Notes under the pieces: generated by a model
The model's database searches: none
What the model was told of the DNA's origin: nothing
Seen by the model: the letters and a program-made list of their open reading frames with translations, nothing else
In this document: positions 38,611-52,885 of the stretch, piece by piece
Layout of the letters: the number at the start of each line of letters is the position of its first letter
How positions within the stretch are numbered: position 1 is the stretch's first letter
Position numbers and translations under genes: made by a program
DNA from: Plecoglossus altivelis
Taxonomy: Eukaryota > Chordata > Actinopteri > Osmeriformes > Plecoglossidae
Assembly (NCBI GenBank): GCA_036571765.1
Contig: BROE01000013.1
Location: 12,549,957-12,613,956 of the forward strand
DNA: 64,000 nucleotides
Direction of reading: 5' to 3'

Positions 38611-40427
38611 AGATTTCAAAATCTGCATTCCAAAATGTGTTTTAGTGTAATCAAGTCAACGAGCAGCGTGAAATAAGCAAAGCTTGGCAAACCGATTACG
38701 CTGGCGGAGGGTGTTTGTTTCTAAATATGCCTGCAGTACTGCTGTTCATCTCTTTTAATAATCCCTCCCACATGGGCCAGTCTCAATACTGCAGCACTTG
38801 CCTCCTGCTCTTGGCTCCTAGATTTGAAGAAAGTCATCCTGGAACTAATCTCTGCTAGCTGCTCCCATTCTTGTGTCTCTCTCCACAAGACGATAAACGT
38901 GGGCATTCGAGGTCGTGCGTCTGTCTGCCAAGCTAATTCATTCCCAAGTGTGCCATGCTGTGCCATGCCATGCCAGAGCAGGCCAGACCAGGTCAGGGGG
39001 TCTCAGTAGGAGAGAAACGGAGACATGTCACTGGGCCTCTTACCAGAGCATCTCCCAGCTCATACAACAGGCTCCTCTCAGGGTCGCTCTTCTGAGGGAC
39101 TGACTGGACGTCAATCACTTGGCTCTGTGAGGCCTAAGCTCTTGGAACAGGAAAGTTAGCAGTGAAGCAGGTCTGGACTATAGATCTGACATCCCTCAAA
39201 CAGGAACAACAGGCAGGCTCAAGCTATGGATGCTATGATGGTTTAATGCTAGAAGCGACCACAGAAAATCAATAGACAACCACAACCTACAACCTAAAAC
39301 CTTTTTGACGGCTTGACACTAATCATCGCTGTGGAACCCAATAAAGCTTAAAGGACAGTGGAGTATCCCAGAGGAGAAGGCTGCCATATCAACAAAGCAG
39401 AGCCAAATGGAAAAAAAAATGGTTTGTCTCAATATCCTGCTGCAGCATCCTGTCCTCTCACCTTACAGCCCCTGACTCCGGCAGGTGGGCTTTGGGGGGT
39501 GGGGGGGGGGGGGGGGGTGAAACACTGCGGCTTATTGAGACGCAGCCTCAGTCATCTAGATAAGGACCGTGTCACTCAGCCCTGTCCTATGAGCTGAGCT
39601 CTGGTTACCCTGCTGTGCTAACGGGGATAATGAGGGAGGAATCTGAAAAACGCCCTTGGGTTTCTCCCTCCAGAGGGAGCGCGGCAGGGCCCCGGGTGAC
39701 AGGGATAAGAAAGGCCACTTTGTTCCCAACTGACATTCCTTCCTTTGACGAGACTTCTTTAAGTCAGTCGAGAAGCCTCGGGGCGAGATGACGGCCGAGA
39801 TATGTCGCTCGTGAAGAACAACAAAGAACGGCTGCGAAAGGGATGACACTAAACTGAATTTAATTAATCTTAACCACTCTGCCGTCCGCAGAATTCTGAT
39901 CTGGGTGCCGATGGGGAGGGTGTGAGTCGCGAAGCCACTCTCCTTTTCCCATGGGCAGCGTTTCCCTCACCCTGTGCTTCAGTTAGCAGGAGTGAACACG
40001 CATGGGGACCACATCCTCGTTGCCACAGCCAGTTAGAATGTGGACTCTCTCTCTCTCCTGTGTCAGCTCCACCGCCGCTGACGCAGTGGTCGACCCAGCA
40101 GGCAACAGATACGGCAGCTTGCGTCTTGCCTGATGCCACAAACCGGCACGCCTAGGCCCGACCACGCCCCCCACACACATAGCAGGATGTGATGCGTTCG
40201 TCTGCTGAGCACTCAACGTTCTCGACCAATCCTTCGCACATCTAGCCAAATCAGCACTGCCAGGAAAAATGCTTCCCTACCAGCCAAGCACATCGTTTAT
40301 ACAGTCACGTGCCTGGGAAAAACTATAATAGATGTTATGGCACATTATGTATTTTACTTCTTTTGATGTGTCCAGGCCTGAGTCCATGCCTGCTGACTGG
40401 AGGATTAACAGATTAACTGACTCTATC

Positions 40428-41142
40428 CCGGCCTCCTTCATTTGAGGCAGCAGTCTAGAATGAGGCAGGCCTCCTTCCTCTGTGGCAGCAGTCTAGAATG
40501 AGGCAGGCCTTCTTCCTCTGAGGCAGCAGTCTAGAATGAGACAAGCCTCCTTCTTCTGAGGCGGCAGTGTATAATGAGGCAGGCCTCCTTCCTCTGAGGC
40601 GGCAGTCTAGAATGAGGCAGGCCTCCTTCCTCTGAGGCCGCAGTCTAGAATGAGGCAGGCCTCCTTCCTCTGTGACAGCAGTCTAGAATTAGGCAGGCCT
40701 TCTTCCTCTGAGGCAGCAGTCTAGAATGAGACAGGCCTTCTTCCTCTGAGGCAGCAGTCTAGAATGAGACAAGCCTACTTCTTCTGAGGCGGCAGTGTAT
40801 AATGAGGCAGGCCTCCTTCTTCTGAGGCGGCAGTGTATAATGAGGCAGGCCTCCTTCCTCTGAGGCGGCAGTCTAGAATGAGGCAGGCGTCCTTCCTCTG
40901 AGGCCGCAGTCTAGAATGAGGCAGGCCTCCTTCCTCTGAGGCAGCAGTCTAGAATGAGGCAGGCCTCCTTCCTCTGAAGCAGCAGTCTAGAATTAGGCTG
41001 GCCTTCTTCCTCTGTGGCAACAGTCTAGAACGAGGCAGCAGTCTATAATGAGGCAGCCCGCCTTTCTCTGAGGCAGCAGTCTAGAATGAGGCACGCCTCC
41101 GAACCTCCTTCCTCTGAGGCAGCAGTATAGAATGGAGCAGGG
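40428..41142 (+). repeat. 38-base minisatellite, about 18-19 copies
   Basis: The unit reads AGGCAGGCCTCCTTCCTCTG followed by AGGCAGCAGTCTAGAATG. Nearly every copy contains TCTAGA or its variant TGTATA. Variant copies recur in the same order in two blocks, showing multi-unit duplication. Unit boundaries become irregular after about 41015. Confidence 0.95.
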
Positions 41143-43080
41143 CTTTAAGCCTCTAATGCTCTCAAGAAATATTCATAATAAGTCATTATTCATTCACGTT
41201 TTATTAATCCTCCATCTCCCTCTCGCCCAACATCCTTAAGTGGTCGTGAAGTGGTTCCTGCAGTGAGCTGCTACCACCAAACAACTGTACCATTAGAGGT
41301 AAATCTAACCAACAGAGATATGGATTTTACTACTCTGAGGCTAACAAGTCTTTAAAGCATCTGGTATTGATTCACCTATTAGGCCATTTCCTTCTGGAAT
41401 GATCATTGTGGCAGTGCTGGAGTGTCATCGAGCCAAAGTATACTATTGAAGGCCTACATGTCACAGGGTGGGATATGGTGCCAAGGCACAAAGCACTGAA
41501 TCACTAATCTTGTTCCACTACTCCTATCTAGAATATTCAAGCACACACCAGCTATCTGGACAGATAAGGAGTTACGTTAGAGGGCCTCGTGGCCCAACTC
41601 AAGCTGAACGCTCCATCTTCTCACAGCTAGGCCTCGACAAGCCTAGGCCTATCCTGATATCACGCCTCCACACCCAGCCCCCTTCAGGTCAGGAAGTCTG
41701 GCTATCACTAGAGGTGCCAGGGGACTCCTGATAGTATATCCAAACATTCTGAGGGGAGGTCTAAAAAGGAACTGATGCACAACGGACCTAAAATAAGCGC
41801 ATGACCACTATCTGGACCCAAGAGGTCCCACAGCGGAGCATCTTCTCTAGACAAAAGGCTAACATACAGTTCAGCTCTTCTTACACTCAATCAGCCCATC
41901 CGCAGAACGCCAACCCCAGTGTTGCATTACCAACTGATACGTCCTGTCTGATAAGGATAACCCGTGTATGAAGAGAGCCTTTGTCCTTCTGTAATAATGT
42001 TTCAAAATGCTCGCTTATTCTTTAATAAAGTCAGAATTGGTCCTAGTTTGGGAGTGCTGAAAGCAGCCTTCTAAAAGCCCCGTGTAGAATTTCTACCCTT
42101 GGCACAGAAACTACAGACAAAGCACTGCTAAGCGCCAGAAAATGGACAAAAAAGGTGTTTTTTTTAAAAGCACCATTGGAAATTTAAGTAAAAAATGAAA
42201 GATTTAAAGGGAAAAAGAGAGAGAGGAAAAAAGAAAACATAGGAAATTCCATAAAGTTGATCCTATAGATTGAAAGTGCAGGGTGTGCAACCAGGCATCT
42301 GGGAACAGGAGCTAGGACGAACCCGTTCTCACTACAACACCTGGCCACTACGGGTCAGAAATACCCACAATGCTTCTTGCCATCCTGTTCGTGCCTGTGG
42401 GCCATATTTCAGCACCGGGCAGGATACCGTACATCAGCAAGAGGCTTGTCTAGCTGGACCAAAGACCATAACAAGCTGGACCCGGCCCTGATCACGCCTG
42501 TGATGAATCTCCCATGTGGCTGAAACGCTCCATTCTCCCGGGTGAACAGAGGGGCACACATGGAGCAGGTCACCGCAGGATCTCGGCCCTGGCATCTGTC
42601 AGCCTGTCCGTCACAGGACACCTCCGACCGCAGAAACACAGCGGGGCTGCTGGGACGCAGGCCAGGAGGCCCGGCCCACAGGGAAGGAGCTCTCAGCGGA
42701 GGACAGGTAGCCTGGGAACCCTAGCCCTCTCTGAGGTCATTCTGTAGGCTGCTCTCCTGGCTGCTTTATCTGATGACGCTCAGTCCAACAATATCAGCCT
42801 CGCGATTGTTAATGAAATACTAGGGATTCAGTTAAGTCACTATATCTTAAGTTATTTCCAAGGCCCCGATGCCAAATCCAATAACGGCGACTAAACACAC
42901 AACAGTATTTCCTTCCTGTTCAGATGGGAACGAGCCTGAAGGTGAATGAGAGGTGAGCGAGTTCACAGACTCGGTCGTGTGTGTCGGTGCCAGGCAGATG
43001 TTACTAAGGACGCTTCAGGACCATGGGACTGCAGGGCAGGGGGAAGCAAGCAGCCTGGACCTGGAGCTGCTAAAATATGA

Positions 43081-43208
43081 CATGAGGGAGAGAGGGAGGG
43101 AGGGAGGGAGGGAGCGAGAGATAGGGAGGGAGGAAGGGAGGGAGGGAGGGAGGGAGAGGGAGAGATAGGGAGGGAGAGAGAGGGAGAGGGAGCATGAGAG
43201 AGAAGAGA
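43081..43208 (+). repeat. GGGA/GA purine repeat
   Basis: Purine-only tract of GGGAGG and GAGAGAGG units on the plus strand, flanked by unique sequence. Confidence 0.9.
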
Positions 43209-44075
43209 GAGAAACGGATCCTGCCAGAGTGGTAGCAACACGCAGGCCTGCATCACATTTGCTGTGTAAGAAGAGAAGGCTCTGGAGCAGCACCCTGGAA
43301 GACACGCCAGGCTGGAGGAGACAATAGCAGCACCCAGCCACCCCAGAGGGTCCCAGCGTTGGGCTGAGAGTGGAGCCCTGACCTCTGGTCATATACAACA
43401 GTACGATGTACGTGCTTGGACTGAGGCTTATACATCATCACGGTATTCATTCATGGGGTTTTGAAACACCAGAGGGCCCCAAAACCAGTGACTGATCATC
43501 CTTATAGAAGCCTAGGGAGAGACACACACCAGTTTACCACAAATAATCAATAAGTAAGAAGTTGAAAAGGCGACTCAGTGATAAATGCAGCTAATGAAGT
43601 CAGCAGAGGCAATTACAGAGGATTAGGCTACATCAGACAGTGTTGGGGGAAGGTTTGCTGCTGGTTTCCTGAGGTAAACCCTTTAGATAGCCAATGTTTC
43701 CTTTAGCTACAGGGATTATGCTTCAGACAGAAATATATTTCCCTGGAAAAGCATAAGTGACCAATAGGCTTACTGGGTGGGAATATTGCATCACTTGTTA
43801 CATTGACGGAACATATTTCTCACTGATGAGAATTTAAATGGATTCATTACAATTGACAATAGGCTAAATTCATTCTGTGATCGATGTCATCTTTCACAGT
43901 AGGACAGCTCGCAGAATCAAACGTGGTCTCTCGTGGTTAGAGCTTTAATTTGCTCCTCAAGAACATGTCAAAAATACACTGTCTAAGAAAAGCCTACAAA
44001 TGCAGCTCATTGAATGTTGGGTCAATGGGTTTTACAGGATTCTGCTGTGACTGGAGGACTGTGTCTCCAAAGCTT

Positions 44076-44146
44076 CACCCTCTGCCTCCCCCCTCTGCCT
44101 CCCCCCTCTGCCTCCCCCCTCTGCCTAACCCTCTGCCTCCCCCCCG
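44076..44146 (+). repeat. CCTCTGCCTCCCC short tandem repeat
   Basis: Four to five copies of a 13-14-base unit, one of them with AA in the place of CC. Confidence 0.9.
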
Positions 44147-47100
44147 GCTGTACCCATCTATCCAAACTGTGGTTCCTTACATGTAGAAACATTCATCTTA
44201 ACTCCTGTCGAAAAACTGGGAGAGCAAAGAGAACAAACCGGTTTGGTGACTGAGCAGTAGGGCAGAGATGGGAGAGTTAAGTTGTACAGGAGTCTTAAGT
44301 GCTTCTTAAGTTCGGAGATACTGGAGTGCAGCCTGGGGAGCGCAGGAGCAGCAGGGCTCTGGAGAGCAGAGAGGTAGACAGACACAACCGCTGCATTGTG
44401 TTGGGAGGGGGGAAGAGAGAAGCAGGCGTTCCAGAAGAGTGTCTTCCATGACTGGGCCAGACATGGCACTGCCCAGGGACAGGGACTAGCTTGTTAGAGG
44501 ACAGGAGTTTGTCTTGGCAGGGTTCAACCAGAGGAGCCTGGCAACACAACAGACACGCTCCACCACAGGCTCCCTCCCTCTCCTCCTCCTCCTCCCTTTC
44601 TCATCCCTCCACCTCCCTCCCTTCCTGTGATAATACCCAGTAGGACAGAGGAGCAAGGCTGAACAGCCCAGCTGAACTGGCTGGGGATGAGCTGGGACGA
44701 GCGGGCGTCTTGGGAGCAGGCTGCCTGTTTCCAATATCTCAGGGTCAACGGAGGATGCACTAGTATTATAACCTTGTACTTCCCTGATCGCAAGTGGAAA
44801 TAGATGCAGGAAAATAAATATTCACCATGGTTGGTTGAAGTACACAATCAGCACTGTGCAAACACCCCAGAACACAAATCCCATGTCAGGTGTACAAACT
44901 ACATCCATAAATAAACTAGGCCTTGTTTACCCTCACACCTGCTAAGCATGGCGTTTCATTGTGGACGATGAGAAATGGCGACATGGCCTCAACCAATCAG
45001 AGAGCTTCACCGCCAGGCCTCGGCATCGGTGCGAATGCTTGGAGTGATCCAGTGTAAAGATCAAATTAGTGTAGATGTTTCAGCTGGCATGGTGTGCAGA
45101 ATGGACCTGCCTGTCAAGGCCCTACCTCAGGCCCAGGGCCATCAGGGAGGCCAAGGAGAAGGTAGGAGCTGACAGCTCCTTCATTATCGCCTCTCACTGG
45201 AGGGAGGATCCTCCAATGAAAAGTCTTCTTTCCATCAAGGCTACAGACTAAATTAAAACCCTCCATAAAGAAAAAGTGGAGTAAAACTGGCAGATATTGG
45301 TTGTATTTCTTTGTGTTGTCGATGGTAATTACAGCCCAGCGGTGGTTCAGCAGCATGCTTGTGGACACGCGGTGGTCCAGGGAGCTAGCATTTAGCGAGC
45401 GCCGCCCAAGGCAGCTGGAGGAAGGACAGGAACTGCAACGTGGGAGTAGGAAAGCATTCAGACAAACGTTTAAACAAATCCCCATGATTGAAAGTAAAAC
45501 AGCGTCAAGTCCACTCCTTTCCTGCGTCTCTGCCCTAAACAAACCCTTGATCGTCTTGAGCCACCCTCGCCTACAGTGCAGCTCCCTCCACCTCACCGTG
45601 TTTACAGAACGAGAGCAACCAGAGGGAGCAGGGACACTAATGGCTGCTTTAAAAGGCAGATCTACTTCTTCATGGGGGCCACATGAGACTCTCTGCAGCT
45701 GGACACCCCCGGTGTCTCTAATGGACCGATCTGTCACCGGCATCAGTGAAGACTGCAGAGAGACCAGATGAGACAGAGAGGGAAGAGATCATGGGAAACC
45801 CAGGGAAAATAACAGCGTCTGAATCGAGAAACATCAGCGATGTGATCAGTGATGGTCTCTTAGTCAGGAAATGTGTTATTTTTATGGTAACTATCTATAA
45901 TAGACATCACTATTAGTGGCTATTAGTGAGACTGGTTATCCTTCTACACATAATTCTTAGATTCCCAAACATTCACTCTCCCTCCCCCCTGATATCAACA
46001 CCTCTGTAAGTGATGTGTGGTGATGCATCCTGCCAGAGAGCCTCCTTCCTCTCCTTGTTGATGAGGAGATGAAAGATAAGGGTGTTGACATGTCTCCTGG
46101 GATCAGCCCCAGGGTCAGAGTAACATCCTCTTCAATGACAAACCCTGGCAGAGTTAACACGCTTCAGCACACGGTGATAGCAGCCTCCGTCAGGAACCCC
46201 TCCTCTGCATCTCTAACATCTCTGAAAGCAAAACCTTCCCAGTCGAATGCCGGTGGGAGACTGGTTGACATGGAAGACTGATGGGAAAAAACATCACAAG
46301 CCAACGGAAAAGGCCTTCTCTACTTGTCTCTTTTCTGCTTCGTTGGAGAACAGCTGACTCATGTCTGGACGCTGTTCTGGTGTTCTGTGATGGCCGCCTG
46401 CTGGACTAAAGGTGGGTCTTTATACCGTGCCACATCTGGGTTGGGAGAGGAGAGCGGATCTCCCAATGATCCGCAACCTGGCGTCCTGCCACACGCCCCT
46501 CAATCAGGAGCCGCCCACGCTGGGTGAATCAATACTGCCAAGGGACCGGAGGAGAGGAGGGGAGGAGAGGAGGGGAGGAGAGAATAGGTAGAGGGGGAAA
46601 GGCTGATGTGACAAATGTGTAGGTGTTGATGGAGAGAGGGGATGGGGGAGGGGGCATAGGGTACTTCAGAGCAGAGAATTCCACAGGATTCTCTGGTCTG
46701 TAAGGTTGTTGCGTGTGGAATGGCCAGATCGTGTTTGGAGAACGAACAGTTTGTTCTCGCAGAATGGACAGTTTATGCTTGGGGAATGGACAGTGAAGTC
46801 CAGACATGCACACAGAGGTCAACCCTTCAGAGACCCCCCCTCTCCCCCCCCTGCCCAGAGGGCTAAAGGTAGGGTTGAGAGTGTACAAGGATGGGCTGTG
46901 ACATGACTAGGGAGGGCTTAGAGCAGCAGTGTAATTACAACCTTGTCCTGTTTGATCCTGCCGAAAAACACGGCCGTCCGACCTTCAGGTAGATGGAGCA
47001 ACAGCTGCAGGCGATGGTTACTGCTCCTTGTCCAGATGTCACCACTCATGGGGCTCACACAGGGGCCAGCCCCCCACACCCCCCCACCCCTCTCCCTGCT

Positions 47101-47435
47101 CCTCTCACCATGCTGGAATCACGCATCAGGGCTGCTGTGTGCTCAGGGTTAGCCTGGTGGAGGTTTGAGGATGGGAGCATGTGTAGAAATGTGTGTCTGT
47201 TGCCAGTGCTGCCACGGAGCAGATGAGACAGGCAGGGCAGGTTACACGCAGCTTCACTCTCGGGTCTTAGGGACACTAGGATGACTCAAAAGCCTTCCGA
47301 TGTTTAATCATGGAAGGAGATGAGGACAGAACAGAGGAGTGAGTGTAGGAGAATTGAGCCCCAGCTGTAGCAGAGAGCTGCAGATGGCAGAGGCCACTAG
47401 GGGCTAAACCCTCTCTGGCTCCAGAGCGGGTGGAT

Positions 47436-47494
47436 GGGAGGATGGATGGGTGGAGAGAGGGGTGGAGAGAGGGGTGGAGAGAGGGGTGGGAGGA
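47436..47494 (+). repeat. GGATG and 14-base GGGGTGGAGAGA repeats
   Basis: Three tandem copies of a unit close to GGGGTGGAGAGA, preceded and followed by GGATGG units. Confidence 0.85.
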
Positions 47495-47641
47495 TGGGCC
47501 TGCCAGGGACAGGATTTACAGAGCTTTCCGCTCAGATGACAACGCTACTAGAAGAAGCTGCTTGCACATGTATGCACGCACGTGCACACAGCAGGCCTCC
47601 GTTAGAGCTGTGAACACGTAGCTGGAGGGGACGCACCACTC

Positions 47642-47850
47642 TAATTCCAGAATGAACTACATCGAGTCCAAAATGTAACAAGATCCATTTCCAGAATGAA
47701 CTACATCTTGATTCCAAAATGTTGCGAAATCAGATTTCAGAAAGAACTACATCTTGATTTCAAAATGTAACAAGATCTGATTCCAAAATGAACTAGATAT
47801 TGATTCCGGAAACTAAAGAGAGTCTGATTTCAGATTCCATTCTGATTCCA
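47642..47850 (+). repeat. Degenerate tandem repeat, about 46-base unit, four copies
   Basis: Copies begin near ATTCCAGAATGAACTACATC and continue with TTGATTCCAAAATGTAACAA then GATC. AT-rich, unlike the other arrays in this window. Similarity falls off towards the right end. Confidence 0.8.
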
Positions 47851-48285
47851 TACATTTTCAGTCTCGTTTTCAACTGTAACTCAACAATACCTCTTGTTGG
47901 AATTCTGCGGGCATGTGATTCTCCTGCTACATTTCCAGGGCTGAGGGCACCTGGGGAACCTACAGGACCTGGAGCAGCACAAACCCAGCCTAATTAAATG
48001 TGTTTATCAACCGTCAGTCACAACAGCAAGACACTGCTACACAATAGACCCCATGCTGTGCCCAGTCAGTGAGCGCCAATGGCGTTGGCGTGCCACATGA
48101 TCAGTTGCTCCGCTCCCTGAGGGCCTGGGCTGCACCTTCACAAAAGGTTAATTGCAGATTTAATTCAACCTAACAGTGGCTCGTAAAGTCTGAGGGGTAA
48201 CAGAAGCACTGCAGAGGGAAGACGCTGAGGCGATGGGAACGAGGCAGGAAGCAGTATACTGACCTTGGCAATGTGGTGAGGGTGA

Positions 48286-48440
<155 letters not shown>

Positions 48441-49260
48441 AGAGACAAACACAGCAAGAGAGAAACTGGCCATTATCGTAGTTGAAATCAGCCCTTCAAC
48501 AGTGGAATTAACAAGAACATGCAGTGGTGCATGACACACTCAAAGCTTCTGTGAGAAATGTTGTTGGTTAAGGAACAGGAGGAGGGAGGCAGGAACGCTT
48601 CCATGTCTCATTACCGGTAGGGAGCAACCAGGTCACTCATATTGTGACAGATTATTAAATCAACACAGTTACACATAATGCATCAGGACAGGGGGTATTC
48701 CACCCCAGTGGGTCAACAGGATTATTCACATTTGTGAAGTCACAGTGAGTTAGTATATCCGCAGGCATCAAATAAACAAGACACAAGACTAGGGTACAAA
48801 AAGCATGATGAAGTCTGTCCTAATGAAAGACAGCTTCCTGGGAGTAGATGACATGTTGGAGAGAGCCAGCGAATACATTAACGCCAGAGAGAAAGACAGC
48901 TTTTACTGTCTTGTGGTCCTTAACGACTGGTGTGAACTGCCAGTACCCTTCACTTTAATGGGTCTTATCTGTGGCTGATAAAATAGACCTCAAGGTAACA
49001 CATGAAGCAGCAGCCTGGAGGGATCAGCTCCTGTCACCTGCTCTGGAGCTGGCCCCTGCTTCCTCTGCTACTAGGACACATGTACACCATTCACCCCTCT
49101 CTGCCACCCTCCTCCTCTTTTCTCTCCTTTCTCCCTACCCCTTCCCCTGTCTATTCTTCCTTCCATCCCTCTCACTCCCTGTATAGTGAGGACAGCAAAC
49201 TATATGTCACAAAACTATCTGAAGTGTAGCCAAGGGGCTCTGAGACAACTCTGTCCCTCC

Positions 49261-49537
49261 AGCTAAATCCATCCACCAGGGCCCAGCCAGCATACAGATA
49301 ACCCTATCCACCTGGGCCCAGCCAGCATACAGATAACCCTATCCACCTGGGCCCAGCCAGCATACAGATAACCCTATCCACCTGGGCCCAGCTAGCTCAT
49401 AGCTAAATCTATCCACCTGAGCATAGCTAGCTCACAGATAACCCTATACACCTGAGCCCAGCTAGCTAATAGCTAAATCTATCCACCTGGGCCTAGCTAG
49501 CTCACAGCTAACTCTATCCACCTGGGCCCAGCTAGCT
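49261..49537 (+). repeat. Minisatellite, 35-36-base unit, about eight copies
   Basis: The left three copies (GGGCCCAGCCAGCATACAGA then TAACCCTATCCACCT) are nearly identical. The right copies use GCTAGCTCACAGCTAAATC and are more diverged. Confidence 0.92.
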
Positions 49538-49639
49538 TTCTCACACGTCATATCACAGCAATTAGCTTCAAAGGCAGCCTATAGAGACGGACAGTCCATG
49601 TTCCCAGGCCCCCTGACAGTAGTCCTAGATTCCACTACA

Positions 49640-49722
49640 ACACACACACACACACACACTGACACACATACCAACACACACACACACACACAAGCTGACA
49701 CACACACACCAACACACACAAT
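49640..49722 (+). repeat. CA-rich microsatellite
   Basis: Blocks of (CA)n split by CTGA and CCAA interruptions. Confidence 0.9.
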
Positions 49723-52700
49723 CTGATGAAGGAAGGAAAGGGAGTGTATAACGCACAGCAGTGCTGCTTTTGGCTTGTGTGCCTACTGAGGAAAACAAAC
49801 GGTACTTATTTGATAAACAGGGGAGAGTAATGGAGAGAATAAAAGCAATGAAATACATCATCATGGATGTGAAATGGAGGCTCTGGCAGCCAATGAAAGG
49901 GAGGCTGGGGACTGTTTTAATGGAACAGTCAAACAGGGTTTTACTGTGAGTCCCAGGCACAATTGCTAGTTTACAGCCTCCACACTGGATTGGTACAGTA
50001 GATAAACTGCATGAGATCTCTACGGACATGCCTCTCTATGATCCTGACTTGCCTCATGCAGGGGCAAATAAAGTTTTAAAACAGCGGCGAACCGTAACAT
50101 AAAAGGTCCTCGTCGACGCTAAAGCAACGCTACTGCAGCTGGTAGTCTAAAATAAGAGAACCTCTGCTAGGTTTTCCCATGACAACTTTCAGGTCCCTAT
50201 TCCAATTAAAAAACATGTCAGTCACCGGGCAGAATACGGCCCCTGCCGGTGACAGATCTGGTGGCACTTCATTTGGATGGATGAGGAAGAGGGATGACGA
50301 CCCCGGAGCTGCTGTAACAAACACTGACGTTGGCGTGGAGACCAGCGGACCGGCAGGCCGGTATCAATCTAATCCTCCTCTGACCTAGCTCCTGGCCGAA
50401 GCAGAGGTGAAGACGTGATTACAGACACATGAAGAGCACTAACCCCTGCCTTCGCTTCAACTGTCCTCCCCCCCAAACGTCCTCCAACAGTGTAGCCTAC
50501 TAACTAACCCAGTAATGTGTTGAAGGGTTATGATATGATATGACATAAATAAGTGCCTTTCACCACATTTCATCACATAAAACACATTCCGTCTGCAGCG
50601 AGAGGCAGGCAGATCCTAAGACGCTGGTGAGTCCAAAGGCATCTCTAAACTGAGGGGGTTACCACAGTAAACAGAGGCAGAGCATGAAACGAATGATTAG
50701 AGAGAGAGAGAGAAGACGCCATGTTTGATGTCGAGGCAGATGCACATTAAGACTTCAAAAAAAGTATTTAGAAGCCTTTTCCATCATATATACATAAATA
50801 GTGCCGAAACATTGGTGTTCATCACACATCACAGTGAACGTCCAAGTGCCCTGTGGTCAAGAGTGCAGAGCCTGCCACCACTCCTTCACATGACACATCA
50901 ACCAAGCCCAGGAATAGGTCTGCTACTGCGTACAGTTCGGCAACACAGTTCACCCAAAGCGGTTTCAGATGACTTTAGTCTTTCCTTTCATAATCAGGCT
51001 AAATGCAGGAGTCGGAGTACGGCTGGAAATGAAAAGAAACTCAATTGTTTAGCTCATTTTCAAAATAAACATCTGAACATAAGAATAATAAATCCCAACA
51101 TTTCCTGGCTATCTGAGACCGTTGGTCACTGTTTTCTTTCTGATCCCCTGCCCCCCCTCTCTACTCTACCCCCCCATACTTCCAGCTCTGTACAGGATGG
51201 AGGATGGAGTTCCCATTGATGCCGCTGCAGAATCACGTGAGCAGTTTTGGTCTTGCGGTCCTGCAGCACTTTAAGGAGAACAAAGGTTGGGTGTGCAGAT
51301 CCCAGATCTGGTGTAAGGTCTTGTTCACCCCCCCCCCTGCAGTAGGTGGAGCAGGGAAGCTCTCCAGGGTGGCCTGGAGGGTAACCCAAACCCCGCTCAA
51401 GGAGAAGGGGAAAGGAGGAACTCTGGGATATCCTGGAATCTCAGATGGTCTCAACACCAGGCGAAGGAGGGGGGATTTGCTTCGTCACAACCAGAGGATT
51501 TGGTGAGCCAGCTGTTTCCACTGAGCAGAGGGATGTGGAGGGTGAGGAGATGGAAAACATGATCCGCAACCAGACGGTGTCTACTGGTTTGGGGGACTGG
51601 ATGGACAGAGGAGAGATGTGCTGCTACTCAGACTGGCCTGGCACAGACAAGAGAAACTGAAGAACGTGAGTCACTCCTAGAATAGTACGACCGGATAGAA
51701 AACCTGACGTTAGACTCATCCATCTCCTCCAACTTATTATAATTCTGCTTAATAACTGTGTTTCATAGCCAAGGCAACCTGGCTTCAAATCTTCCAGTCT
51801 AAATAGGCCTTCTGTGCTGCAGCCTCTCTGTCCTAGTAGAGTGGGAGCACACTGTGTGTCTAGCTGGGGCAGGTGCTCTGCTCCCTGGCTAGACAACAGC
51901 ATGATCAAAGAGCTGTATTATTAAATAGCGGGTCATTGAGAGAGGTGAATAATTGAGGATGTTTGAAGAGGCTAGACGCACAGGCACTTTACAGACACAA
52001 AGACATATGAACAGGGTGCTAGACAATACCCTGGTTATGAAAAAGAGAGTTCACCTTTCACGGAAAGCAGAAGCAATTGTTCCCACAGCAGTAGGCTAAT
52101 TCAATAGAAAATTCACAAGCTGTCTTCCACACAGGAAGCCATTTAAAGAAATTATATCGACCAAAGTAACGAGTGATATAACAACAACAGTATGACTTGG
52201 CAAGAATGATAATTTGGAAATAAGAACAATTCCGACATCATCAAAGAGTCTTATACCGCCTGTATTTTAACTGCTGTGGCACCAGCTCTGGTTGCACAGT
52301 AAAGGTCATGTGACACAGAGGAGCCATGCGTCACAGACGAGACGGGCGGGCAGGGGACACGATGACAAATCACTTCCCCAGGTGGAGTCTGAGCTGCAGG
52401 CAGGCAGCAGGGCTGACTGCAGGGTCCCATGCTTCACTCAGCACAAACCACAAGCTCCACAGGACTTAATGGGTTTCCAATGGCCTTCTGACTCCCACAG
52501 TAGAAGCTGACACACACTCAAGTCCTCCATACAGACCAGCCATTTGACTACACAGCTCAGCAGGGCTGCCTGAATACTCTTTAACCCATCTCATTCTCCA
52601 TCTTTCTCTCATTCTTTCTCTCTCATCCACTCCTTCCATCTCTCCTTCTCTCCACCGTTCTACTCCTCATCCTCTGCAACCACTCCCATGCTTTCTCTGC

Positions 52701-52885
52701 CTAGTGCTTGTCTGTGTGGCACCCCCCCCTGCCCTGCCCCACAGCAGGCCCCTGGGGGAAGGCATCCAGAGGTGTCTCAGCTCCCCAGCAGCCTGAACAC
52801 AGCAGAAACCTGAGCCTCTCTCAGCTCTGACCTGCTGCAGCTAAGGAACAAAGACAACATTCTAACCAGAGTCTCATCCACACCT

